Shown here: one piece after another, positions 33,656 through 43,155 of the stretch
Position numbering within the stretch: position 1 is the first letter of the stretch
How the letters are laid out: the number at the start of each line of letters is the position of its first letter
Assembly: GCA_028282465.1 (NCBI GenBank)
Contig: JANQHX010000044.1
Coordinates: 1-64,000, forward strand
Source of the DNA: Gynuella sp.
Lineage (GTDB): Bacteria; Pseudomonadota; Gammaproteobacteria; Pseudomonadales; Natronospirillaceae
Length of the DNA: 64,000 nucleotides
Reading direction: 5' to 3'
Program-made: the position numbers and the translations under genes
The notes under the pieces: generated by a model
Seen by the model: the letters and a program-made list of their open reading frames with translations, nothing else
What the model was told of the DNA's origin: nothing
Database searches by the model: none

Positions 33656-34330
33656 TTAATTACAGTAATTCTCTAACAACTTTGAGATTTCCATATTGCG
33701 TTCTTCTTTAGATATTTCAATTGGATGAACTTCACTTAAATTTGGCGAACAAGCACTTCTGGGGTCTATTGCCAATATTTTTTTTACCAATGCAATATTG
33801 TTACTCTTTACTGCGTACATGAGAGGACTATTTCCACCTATATCACGGACTGTAAAATCAGCCCCCATCTCATACAAAATCGAAATAATTTTTTCAGACC
33901 CACTCAAAACTGCGTCAAATAATACGCTGTGCCCTATAGAGTCCATGTTTGAGATTAAATATCCTGGGTCTTTAGAATTCACTAACAACCACTCGAAACA
34001 AGTTTCATCTCTCACCAACACAGCTTCTTGGATGAGTAATCTTCCCCCTGTACTGGATAATGCATCCAGTTCGAATCCATGCAACTTAAATGCATTTAGA
34101 ATATCTAGGTCACATCCCACACCATCCTTTAGCGCATAAAAATAAATTGGAACACCATTTTGTTTTATATAAAAAGGCCTGTACCTACTTGATAACAGAC
34201 CATGTATTTTATTTACATAACCATCAATAACAAATCCTGCTAGAATCTGAGTGTTGTACCATACCCACGAAAAATATAGAAAACAGCTAAATACAATACC
34301 AAGAATTACTTTTACCACTAATTTGACCAT
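33656..34330 (-). CDS. Membrane-anchored ankyrin-repeat protein, putative immunity protein for the RHS toxin
   Basis: 224 residues from the ATG at 34330, which has TTGGGA six bases upstream and overlaps the RHS stop codon region by 13 bases; an in-frame TTG at 34342 is less likely. Residues 4-22 are one hydrophobic helix (KLVVKVILGIVFSCFLYFSW), so the protein is anchored in the inner membrane. The rest carries about three ankyrin repeats, clearest in GHSVLFDAVLSGSEKIISILYEMGADFTV and GNSPLMYAVKSNNIALVKKIL. A gene overlapping the end of an RHS toxin gene and encoding ankyrin repeats is a known immunity arrangement; anchoring suggests protection at the membrane or periplasm. The role is inferred. 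Confidence 0.78.
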   Translation of the reverse strand: MVKLVVKVILGIVFSCFLYFSWVWYNTQILAGFVIDGYVNKIHGLLSSRYRPFYIKQNGVPIYFYALKDGVGCDLDILNAFKLHGFELDALSSTGGRLLIQEAVLVRDETCFEWLLVNSKDPGYLISNMDSIGHSVLFDAVLSGSEKIISILYEMGADFTVRDIGGNSPLMYAVKSNNIALVKKILAIDPRSACSPNLSEVHPIEISKEERNMEISKLLENYCN

Positions 34331-37300
34331 AAGAAATCCCAAAAACTATTGCTGTACTTCCAATCCTTACTAATAAAATAATCTGCTACAGCCTTATAAT
34401 TAGGTGGTTTAGATCCAATATTTTGCGAGATTGAAACTTTATCAAATAAATCACACTTACCAGCGCTAACACATCTATTGAAGTTAGACATTATGTTTAC
34501 TGCTGCTACTCCTTTAGCCACATCTTGGTCTAATAAAGCAATTCCTACTCCAGCGGCAGAGCCAATAACTTTGGACACACTTGCAGCTCCAGTATGCAAA
34601 CTTGTATTTATATTCCCCACGTCTTTTTGGCGTTGTAAAACAATTTTTCCAGTATCTTGGACCTGCTTAATTTTAGATTTTGCTTCTTTCGCTTCTTCTT
34701 GAGCATCATTATAGAGATATATAATCATTGCGACCTTTGCGGCCTCCAATGCATCTCCACCCGTCGCTTCTGCTACAATAGCAGCATTTATTCCTGCTAT
34801 GGCAGCACCACCAACAACACCAACATTACCCATCTTGCCAGTCATATGCCCTGACGCATGCCCTACCAACGAACTAATCATGGCATTACGAACATTCTGT
34901 CCCTGAGCCATAGCAATCACCCCTTGACTCAATGCATGAGCGGCATAAGTCATATAGCTATCATCACCGAAGATGGCGTGGCCACGATTTCCATGACCTA
35001 TATGGTTAGCGACACCAGCTGATAATCCAGCAAAAAGCCCCGCCTCAACTGAATCCCGAGTCAGCTCACCGGTGGTAACCACACTCATGGACCATGAGGT
35101 CATGGCGCCACTTAAGCCAGCGCCAATTGGCCCAGCACCAAACACCCCTTGCCATGCTCCCCCTACCGCCGCTTGCAGTACAATTGTGGATGCCACTTGT
35201 AACAATTGGCTATCGGTCATATGTGCAGCCACATAGAACGACAGTGCCGCCATAATGGTAAATGGCTCATGACCATTTGGGTCTCTGGCACCCACCGGGT
35301 TACCTTCGACATAGGAATATCGGTTAAATGAAAGTGGACGTTCAATACTTGGAATAATGGTATCGGCAGAAATAAATCGGCCAGTCACTGGGTCATATAA
35401 ACGGGCGTTCATATGAATTAAGCCCAACTCAGGAATCATTTCGTGAGAGGTATAACCACGCAGACCTTTATCCAGAGTGGTGGTACCCGTTAGTACCAAT
35501 GAAGCCAGATTGGTGTCTTCCTGGAACTGGAAGGCATCCTGAATATCTTCGGCGTAGGTACTATTTTCAGTGAACAGTTTTTGGTCTGGGCCAATGGCAA
35601 TGCCCGCAGGATCTATATTGTTACGCTCAGCCTGAACTTGCAGCAGTGACTTAATGGATTCACCATATGGCGAGTACAGCTGACGGCGAATTAAGCGGGC
35701 ATCGGAAGCTGTAACAATTTCACCACTGCCAATCAGGTCACGATGGTAGTAACCAATTTGATCCGGCTTTTGTTCTGCCAGTTCAGTTTGCTCTTCACCA
35801 TTTTTGATTGGCGTGACCTCCGCCTTTTCAATGGTGGCTACAACGTCATTACCCACAATAATGTGGTGACGGTGAGTCACAATTTTTTGCGTGGATGTTT
35901 TCTTAACCGTACGCTCATAACCTGGAGCAATGTAGTAGGTAACTTCGTTACCAACTTTCTTAACCAAACGGTTGTGCCCAGCGTTGTATTTGTACTCAAC
36001 GGTATTGCCGTTATAGGTACCTGCCTTAACCTTATTAAATGATGTCCAGTCAAATGTTCTGCCATCTCCAGTTAGCATATTGCCGTTGTCGTCATAGCTG
36101 TAAGACTGCTCTTCACCATCAACCATGCGAGACAACAGTCTGTTGGTGTAAGGATCAAATGACATTAATCCTTCGCCAACAGTGTCGGTGATTTTCTCGG
36201 TCAGGTTACCTGAGTCATCGTAGGTATATTCACGATTTAAAATATTTGGCTTGGGTGTCATTGCCGTAGCGCCGGTTTCAACATCCGTCAGCTGTTCAAC
36301 CGTTAGATCCTGTTCGTATTCCCAATCAATGACACGGCCTTGCAGGTCGTAGATAAAGTTTTCAGCAACGGTATTGTTTTCTACTTCATCAGTCTTGCTT
36401 TCGACCAAGCCACGAGCGGTATAGGTATAAGAAAGATTACGCAGAACTTCACCAGATAGTGACTGAGTGGTGATCTTTTCAATCATGCCCGTGTTGTCAT
36501 TCAAGGTCTTCTTAGTAACCAGTCCATTACCAAAAAGTTCCGTCAAAATTTCACCACCTGGGCTGCGTTCGGTTACCGCCCAAAGGGTTAGCAAGGCATC
36601 ACCAGATGCTGGAGCTGCGTTATCACGACTCTCCTGCAGTGCTTCCAGATTTTCTGCATCAATATTAAATGCGGCCAGGTTACCTGACATATAGTCGGAA
36701 GTATTACGCTTGGTCGCCAATGCTTCCAATAATGGCTTAAGACTGTTGTCGACAAGTGATTGATGAGCCGTTAACTCATCATTCATAAATTTCTGGAAGG
36801 CCGCTTCACGATCTCCGGCAATAGCAATAGCTTCACCCAGAGTTTTGTCTTCCCACTCATAGCGAATGGTTTCGGTAAACTTAGGCTCAAACACAACTGG
36901 GTCTTCGGAAACTTTTACCCAGGTATCAGCTTTTGTTGTAGTTGGTATTAATACTGAAATCTTCGCAATGACATTTTCTGTAAAATCTGCAATGTATTTG
37001 TTTTGAGCGGAAATAAGCCGATCTATTTCTTCCATCTTCTCATATACCAATGAAATTAGAGAAGTTCGGGTAACAATTGTGCAGGAATCAATCTCGATAA
37101 ACTTCTTCTGTGCCACGTCCCATTGACTACGAACACCACAATAAAAGTCATGATCAAAAGTAATTTCCTCACTTAACTCTGGAATATGACTTACTAAATT
37201 TCCCGCTGGTAGATTTAGAGTTTTTGAGTCTTTTACAATTGGACAAAGTTGGTGATAACAGTTATCAAGAGTACCTACTGTCCAGCTATTTGTGATTTTG

Positions 37301-40300
37301 TGGTTGCCGCTAGATTCGCCGGAGTACATAGGTTCAGCCGCGCTATAATGCTCCCCTATCTCTTTAAGTTCATCAAAGTCTATTAAGAATTTTGAAAGAG
37401 GAGCCCTAGCAGCTTCTAGCTTAGTTTTAATACCGCTGTGATACTCAATTTTTTCTTGAGCGAGTTCATAGTCAGGTGCTTCTTTATCAAGCGCGGCTTC
37501 TTTAACCTCTGCTAAATTTTCAACCCGTTTTTTTAAGTCTGCAATTGCATCAATGGCCTCTTGAATAGCCATAGTCGGGCTGATTGCGGAGCATTGATTA
37601 ACGTACTCGCCATTTTCGTCTTTGGAAATTGGTCGGTACTGGCTCTTGTATATATCCGATTCGTATTCGCTCAGGTAATGCTTATCACATACTTCCCGAA
37701 TGTCGTATTTCAGTACATTGTCAGAGAATTCCGTTAGCAGGTTGTTAACACCCAAGCGAATGGTATTGACTTGCCATTTTTTACAACTGCGCCACAATGC
37801 ATGCGTATCAACACAGGTTTTATACTCGAAATGGTGCTTTCCGTGCTTCTCACCTTTATAGTCAAACTGAGTCGTGTCACCCCACTTAGTAATGTATGGT
37901 TTCATTTCATCAGTTAGATCTTCAATTAACGTTTGATAGCGGCCTGCTAGATTACGATATTTCTGAGCAGCATTTTTAATATCTTGCTCTTGCCCATTCA
38001 AGGTGGCATTCATTTCAATGTATTTCAGGTATTCAGTTTCATATATCGCAGCTTTTTTCTGATGACGCGCAGCTTTTTTCAACAGTTCGTTTCGTTCGGC
38101 CTCCAGTAAAATGATTTCGGTTAGCAAGGCTTCTTGCTGCTCGATCAACAAGTCAAAGTTATAATCGTCGAAGTCTTCATAAGGCATTTGAACGGACTGA
38201 ACTTTACCGACAGCGTTATAAGCAACATATTTAGTCACGCCATCAGGCGTGGTGGTAGATTCTGCTCTACCCATGGAGTCATAGGTATAACTAGTTTTTA
38301 AAGTAAGCTGTTCGCCCAAATTGAATTCATCATCAACGGTTAATATCTGATGATCTAGCTGACCATTATCGTTATAGAAAAATTCGGTTTCCGAGTTGAT
38401 ACTGGTTTCGCGTTTAACGGCGCCAATTGCTGGCCCAGTTTCGTAAAAGTCCCAGCTGGTTTCACCTTCAGCTTCAATTCTTTTTACCTGCCGACCAATT
38501 TTGTCGTATTCAAAAGTAACAACATTACCATTAGCATCTTTTTGATAAATTAGTTCACCAAAGGCGTTGTAGTCATATTCCCAGTCGCCCATAGATGGAT
38601 CTTTTTGAATGGACTTTTGCCCCTTATCGTCATACACGATTTCAATGGTACGACCATCGGTAGTGGTAGTAGCAATATCGCCCATGGCGGTATAGGTGTA
38701 ATCAATTCTTAAATCATCTTTGATAGTGTAGGCAGGTTTACCAAGAATATTTTGGGTAATGGATTTGGAAGCAAAGTGCCCTTGGCCAACACCATTGTTA
38801 GACGTGCTATGTGTATTAGCAGTGTATTCGTGGGTAATGGTTAATGGGAACCCATGAGGGCCCATTTTATTTTCAGTTAATATTCGACCAGCACGATCAT
38901 AGGTAAAGGTCTGCCAAGTCGGTGTAGCTGGAATACTTTCCGGATATTCAAAATAAGGTATTGAACCTGCCAGTTGCAAACCCAAGCCATCTACTACAGC
39001 CATCTGAACTATATGGGTTATGTTTCCATCGCGTTCTTCAGCACAGGTTTTAGTTGACAGCTTTCTGTCAAATGAATCGTACAACTCAATAGAACAGGAA
39101 CTATCTGGCGCGGAAGCCGTTACCTTGTATACAGCTTTGTTAACAAATCCAGGCTGAATTGGCAGTCCTACGGGTGTAAGCGTCTGAGGTGTTGGTAATA
39201 GATGTGTTGTTTGCTGAGCTTCATTACCTAAAAAGTCTCTTACATAGTCGACTTCACAGTAGCTATTGTAATGGGTAAAAGTTTCCCTATTGTTAACATC
39301 GTATTCGTATTCTGCTCCACCACAACGTGTGTGGTATTTGGTACTGGTAGTATGGCCCAGGTCGTTCCATGCTTTGGTTACTCGACCAATTTCATCTGTT
39401 TCAAAGAACTGGGTTCTAGTTTTCTCTGATGGATTGTCGTTGGTACCGGTATTACCCGTGGTGGATTGCTCCTTAAGATTACCATTGTTTTCATAAACAT
39501 AGTGAATGGTAGTTTTGTCTATGCTGTACGGTTCTATGATTTGATTCTTAACCGAGCCATTCGAGTTGTATTCGTAGTGAACTTCTTTAACCACAGGTGA
39601 AGAATGTTCACTACTAGTATGGGTCACAATCTGTGTTTTTGGCTTACCGATTTGCCAGTAGCTATTTGACGTGTTGTGCCAAAAGGTTGAATCAGTAACG
39701 GTCTTAACGAATTGGCCGTCAATATCATTGGTTTTGTTAACAACGACTCTTTGAGGTGCATTAAACTCATCGAAATTTTTGTTACTTATCTGGGTCTGAC
39801 TATGAAAAACACCATGTAGATCGTACTGAGATTCAATAACGTCCAGCAGCCGCGTTTTATGAACACCTGAATAGAATTGGTCTTCAATATATTCATGAAC
39901 GTTTTGAGTACGCTTGACCAGAACATCGTCGATATATTCGGTTATATATCGCTCTGTGCCCATCAATCCCTCTTCTAAATACATGATGGATGTTCGTTTC
40001 AAGTTTCGAGCATGATCTAGTGTTGTAATTGACTTGTAGCCTTCTAAGCCAGTGATAGGGTCGGTAGCAAAACCTTTATACCGGTAGCTAATTGTATTAG
40101 TGTTTGCAGCATCTCCGGAGAAAGTACCGTTGTCGGTAACAATGGACTCGACCACAAGCTTGTTAGAGGGTTTCTGTACCATGCCTGTGGGAATTGAGGC
40201 TACTGATTCATACAAGCCATCCATCATGGTCATGCCATAATTAACAGAAGTATGGTTACCGTAACTATCCGTGACTCCAGTTAATAATGTGCGAGGCCCA

Positions 40301-42738
40301 AAGTTTCGCATGGACGTACAAAGCACTCCCCGCTGAGCGCGGTAACAGAATTCAGGGAAGTGATCACCATTGATATCGGCTAGAACTGTACTCTTGCCAA
40401 TGGTGGTATTAGCCGATTGAAATTGAAAGCGAGTTTTATAGCCAAAAAGTTTACGCATGAAATTCATATATGCGTGGCTTTCACTTTCATTGATATTGAT
40501 GTCCATCGCCAAGCGCTGGCGATCTTTAAATTCGACAAATTGATTGTAGCCGTTGTTATAGGCACAACGATGCATACTATTATCGACAACACATAAGTCT
40601 GGTAAGCCGTCAAAATTAACGTCTTGCAAATTCATGGTAGAACGAATGGCACTGGCATAGGTATCATAGGTTTCCATTAGCTCATTGTAAGCATTGCCGC
40701 CTAACTGAACTTTGGCTTCAAAACCGTCACCATTGTTAATATGACATTTAAGATGTTTGTCTTCTTCAAAACAGAAATCCACCAGACTGTCAGTATTTAG
40801 ATCTACCGGACGCCAAGTGTTCAAAAAGTTGCTGTTTGTCTGGTAAAAACTGCTGACATAGGACTTTAGCTGGCCTAGCTTGCTGTAATATTGGTTTGAA
40901 TGAGCATAATTTCCTTGCCATGAGAATAAGGCAATATCTGTTTCTTCTGTTGTTTTTAACCCTTCAATTGAGAATTGAACTTCTGGTTCAGACAACAGCT
41001 TATTAACACCATTGGAGTAACCCTTCTGGCAAATAAATTCGTTTTTCAGATTTAACCAACACAAATCTGTATTTAGGTCACCATCTATGTCGTACCACTG
41101 TGGGCCAATTAACTGTACCGATTGGTCTTCAAGATCCTCTTCTGGCTTGATGTCACAAAGACGATCATCATCTGTAGTTAGGCAGATGCTCTGTGATGGC
41201 ATTGGCACTCCCCACTCCGCATCCAACGCGTGTGAGATTATCGCTCCGGTTAATAACACTGAAGTACTGTCAAATACAGTACCGGTATTTTCATGACAAA
41301 CATATTGGCTATCAGCATCTAGACCACAGATATCTATTAACTTATCGTTATTCAGGTTCTGGAAAGTAACGCTGTCGGAGCTTTTAAATGTTGACCAAAT
41401 AGATATGGCTTCAAAGTCACCCGTTTTGGAATTCAACGCACAGCGAAGATTTTCGTCATCATTGATACAAACATCGTTGTAACCATCCGAGTTCAAGTCC
41501 ATCATGATGAGATTACTGTAATAAACGTAATCTTCCTCGGTAGCTTCATAACCTAAATCATCATCCAGCCATATTACTGGCTCAAGATAATCAGACGCCT
41601 CTACTCCACTGTGAACAGCACAAACAACACCTTTAAGTGGTTTGAAATAACAGAAATCAGGGATACCATCGTTATTAACATCTGATGATGAATAACTTGG
41701 ACGGTAAGGTATTGTTGAGTAAGTTTCTTTATCGTTGTAATAGCTGGAATCTATTACGATAGTACGATCCTCAGCTCCATCAAGCCCGCCAGCAATTGAG
41801 TCAGGGTCTGGCAGTGGTTGATAGTCAAACGCCAGTGGCTTGGTACACCCCTCAGTACCGGCTTCTGCATAACATTTACGAATGTCTTTTAATCGCTCGG
41901 TAACATAGGAGGAGATTTCACCAACCTGTTCGTATGCAAAACGATATTCATATAAAAATTCATCTACTCCAGAGATATCACTATAAAAGACAATTGAATC
42001 CAGTTTCTGAGAATACAGACCTGTTTGCCCACCTTGATAGCTATTCGTAGCATTAGATTGACGGGCTATGTATTGAAAATCTACTGTGAAAGGACCGTAA
42101 GTTATTTCATCTAAAGAAGGAAAAAGCGAATTTGAATTAGTGTACTTATAATCAATGGAATTATTAAAAACATCTTCTTTTTTAGTTACATACCAAGTTG
42201 CATGCAGATCATTGGTATTACCAAATCGCTCAAAAGTTAGTTTATAGCCATCAGAATTTTGTACTAACCAATAATCAGGAGTATTCTGGCTGCCTCCGTA
42301 GGAAACGATTCGTGAGTTGTTATCACTTTGAATTCGATATTCTGTACCATCTTTTCCATTTTCACCGGATATGGCTACTAATCTGTTACCACCGATACAG
42401 AATCTTGTTAGCGAACTATTAGTTAAACCTGAATAGAAGCCATCAGCTTTATAATTTGCACTACAGCGCTGAATTGAAGCCCCAGATGATAAGGAGAAGC
42501 CTGCTCCCATGTTAGTTACACCAGCATATTGGCTATAGCTAATGGATAGATCTGGAGTCATGCTATGGATACCAGATGGAGTATCCAGTTGCATACCAAA
42601 AGCAAGGTTACCCTGTTGAACTTGCAGATCACCCGTTAGACGTTCAACTAGTTCTGCTTGTACAAAACCTGATACGATTGTTAAGGCAAACGTAATTAAA
42701 AAAGTATTTAACTTTTTCTCGAGCCAATACAAGCTCAT
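34318..42738 (-). CDS. Secreted SpvB/FG-GAP/RHS polymorphic toxin-like protein
   Basis: 2806 residues from the ATG at 42738 (AGGA eight bases upstream; the longer TTG start adds nine residues). Signal peptide 1-28 (TFLITFALTIVSGFVQA). SpvB/TcdB-like domain about 30-310 (TPSGIHSMTPDLSISYSQ). Seven FG-GAP-like calcium repeats at 353-807 (DVNNDGIPDFC type), each with a Cys pair 9-10 residues apart. RHS/YD repeats from about 1055; a 530-residue largely helical insert at about 1517-2046 (IEQQEALLTEIILLEAERNE); RHS repeats again, ending in the core motif at DPNGH (2486-2490). The last 316 residues are variable: a Gly/Ala-rich pre-toxin stretch and an unassigned tip. Tc-toxin B/C-like architecture, but no T6SS PAAR, VgrG or adaptor in reach. 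The ankyrin gene overlaps its end. Confidence 0.88.
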   Translation of the reverse strand: MSLYWLEKKLNTFLITFALTIVSGFVQAELVERLTGDLQVQQGNLAFGMQLDTPSGIHSMTPDLSISYSQYAGVTNMGAGFSLSSGASIQRCSANYKADGFYSGLTNSSLTRFCIGGNRLVAISGENGKDGTEYRIQSDNNSRIVSYGGSQNTPDYWLVQNSDGYKLTFERFGNTNDLHATWYVTKKEDVFNNSIDYKYTNSNSLFPSLDEITYGPFTVDFQYIARQSNATNSYQGGQTGLYSQKLDSIVFYSDISGVDEFLYEYRFAYEQVGEISSYVTERLKDIRKCYAEAGTEGCTKPLAFDYQPLPDPDSIAGGLDGAEDRTIVIDSSYYNDKETYSTIPYRPSYSSSDVNNDGIPDFCYFKPLKGVVCAVHSGVEASDYLEPVIWLDDDLGYEATEEDYVYYSNLIMMDLNSDGYNDVCINDDENLRCALNSKTGDFEAISIWSTFKSSDSVTFQNLNNDKLIDICGLDADSQYVCHENTGTVFDSTSVLLTGAIISHALDAEWGVPMPSQSICLTTDDDRLCDIKPEEDLEDQSVQLIGPQWYDIDGDLNTDLCWLNLKNEFICQKGYSNGVNKLLSEPEVQFSIEGLKTTEETDIALFSWQGNYAHSNQYYSKLGQLKSYVSSFYQTNSNFLNTWRPVDLNTDSLVDFCFEEDKHLKCHINNGDGFEAKVQLGGNAYNELMETYDTYASAIRSTMNLQDVNFDGLPDLCVVDNSMHRCAYNNGYNQFVEFKDRQRLAMDININESESHAYMNFMRKLFGYKTRFQFQSANTTIGKSTVLADINGDHFPEFCYRAQRGVLCTSMRNFGPRTLLTGVTDSYGNHTSVNYGMTMMDGLYESVASIPTGMVQKPSNKLVVESIVTDNGTFSGDAANTNTISYRYKGFATDPITGLEGYKSITTLDHARNLKRTSIMYLEEGLMGTERYITEYIDDVLVKRTQNVHEYIEDQFYSGVHKTRLLDVIESQYDLHGVFHSQTQISNKNFDEFNAPQRVVVNKTNDIDGQFVKTVTDSTFWHNTSNSYWQIGKPKTQIVTHTSSEHSSPVVKEVHYEYNSNGSVKNQIIEPYSIDKTTIHYVYENNGNLKEQSTTGNTGTNDNPSEKTRTQFFETDEIGRVTKAWNDLGHTTSTKYHTRCGGAEYEYDVNNRETFTHYNSYCEVDYVRDFLGNEAQQTTHLLPTPQTLTPVGLPIQPGFVNKAVYKVTASAPDSSCSIELYDSFDRKLSTKTCAEERDGNITHIVQMAVVDGLGLQLAGSIPYFEYPESIPATPTWQTFTYDRAGRILTENKMGPHGFPLTITHEYTANTHSTSNNGVGQGHFASKSITQNILGKPAYTIKDDLRIDYTYTAMGDIATTTTDGRTIEIVYDDKGQKSIQKDPSMGDWEYDYNAFGELIYQKDANGNVVTFEYDKIGRQVKRIEAEGETSWDFYETGPAIGAVKRETSINSETEFFYNDNGQLDHQILTVDDEFNLGEQLTLKTSYTYDSMGRAESTTTPDGVTKYVAYNAVGKVQSVQMPYEDFDDYNFDLLIEQQEALLTEIILLEAERNELLKKAARHQKKAAIYETEYLKYIEMNATLNGQEQDIKNAAQKYRNLAGRYQTLIEDLTDEMKPYITKWGDTTQFDYKGEKHGKHHFEYKTCVDTHALWRSCKKWQVNTIRLGVNNLLTEFSDNVLKYDIREVCDKHYLSEYESDIYKSQYRPISKDENGEYVNQCSAISPTMAIQEAIDAIADLKKRVENLAEVKEAALDKEAPDYELAQEKIEYHSGIKTKLEAARAPLSKFLIDFDELKEIGEHYSAAEPMYSGESSGNHKITNSWTVGTLDNCYHQLCPIVKDSKTLNLPAGNLVSHIPELSEEITFDHDFYCGVRSQWDVAQKKFIEIDSCTIVTRTSLISLVYEKMEEIDRLISAQNKYIADFTENVIAKISVLIPTTTKADTWVKVSEDPVVFEPKFTETIRYEWEDKTLGEAIAIAGDREAAFQKFMNDELTAHQSLVDNSLKPLLEALATKRNTSDYMSGNLAAFNIDAENLEALQESRDNAAPASGDALLTLWAVTERSPGGEILTELFGNGLVTKKTLNDNTGMIEKITTQSLSGEVLRNLSYTYTARGLVESKTDEVENNTVAENFIYDLQGRVIDWEYEQDLTVEQLTDVETGATAMTPKPNILNREYTYDDSGNLTEKITDTVGEGLMSFDPYTNRLLSRMVDGEEQSYSYDDNGNMLTGDGRTFDWTSFNKVKAGTYNGNTVEYKYNAGHNRLVKKVGNEVTYYIAPGYERTVKKTSTQKIVTHRHHIIVGNDVVATIEKAEVTPIKNGEEQTELAEQKPDQIGYYHRDLIGSGEIVTASDARLIRRQLYSPYGESIKSLLQVQAERNNIDPAGIAIGPDQKLFTENSTYAEDIQDAFQFQEDTNLASLVLTGTTTLDKGLRGYTSHEMIPELGLIHMNARLYDPVTGRFISADTIIPSIERPLSFNRYSYVEGNPVGARDPNGHEPFTIMAALSFYVAAHMTDSQLLQVASTIVLQAAVGGAWQGVFGAGPIGAGLSGAMTSWSMSVVTTGELTRDSVEAGLFAGLSAGVANHIGHGNRGHAIFGDDSYMTYAAHALSQGVIAMAQGQNVRNAMISSLVGHASGHMTGKMGNVGVVGGAAIAGINAAIVAEATGGDALEAAKVAMIIYLYNDAQEEAKEAKSKIKQVQDTGKIVLQRQKDVGNINTSLHTGAASVSKVIGSAAGVGIALLDQDVAKGVAAVNIMSNFNRCVSAGKCDLFDKVSISQNIGSKPPNYKAVADYFISKDWKYSNSFWDFLWSN

Positions 42739-42780
42739 GCGATAATTCCTATGCATAAATTTCAATTCTGTTAACAGGCA

Positions 42781-43155
42781 TTAATTAATTAATTGATCGG
42801 CCTTGTCAGAAAACTCTCGGGCTTCTGCTTCGAGTTCGTTCAAAGATTTAATCTCTTGACTAAGATTATTTCGGATGTCTTGCAATTCCTTAACTTTTAC
42901 TGCCGTTTCCATATACTCGATATGTTTCTCTTTAGGCAGCTTATCGAGTTCTTGCTGTACAGATTGGGGAAGGGCCTGAAACTCTTCTTCCAGATTTTGA
43001 TATTCTGATATATCCACATACTTTTTAGCGGATGCGGGAATTTTCTGAGTTTCAGTCATTGTGATGTCTTCCATATTGACCATAGCCAATCCAAATACAA
43101 CAAGCGCTACCAACAACACTCCAAGTTGGATATATATTTTTTTCACTAGATTCAC
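42781..43155 (-). CDS. Small membrane-anchored coiled-coil protein preceding the RHS gene
   Basis: 124 residues from a GTG. Residues 5-24 form one membrane helix (IYIQLGVLLVALVVFGLAMV); residues 45-124 are charged helix with heptad character (QDIRNNLSQEIKSLNELEAEAREF), expected in the periplasm. The stop lies 42 bases before the RHS start codon, so it is the first gene of the RHS operon. No family recognised. Possible roles are an export chaperone, a tether for the RHS protein at the inner membrane, or a regulator; the sequence does not decide. Confidence 0.65.
   Translation of the reverse strand: MNLVKKIYIQLGVLLVALVVFGLAMVNMEDITMTETQKIPASAKKYVDISEYQNLEEEFQALPQSVQQELDKLPKEKHIEYMETAVKVKELQDIRNNLSQEIKSLNELEAEAREFSDKADQLIN

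Noticed and set aside
34318-43155. Type VI secretion RHS effector
   Set aside because: A Sec signal peptide is present, and no PAAR, VgrG, EagR-type adaptor or T6SS gene is in the window.
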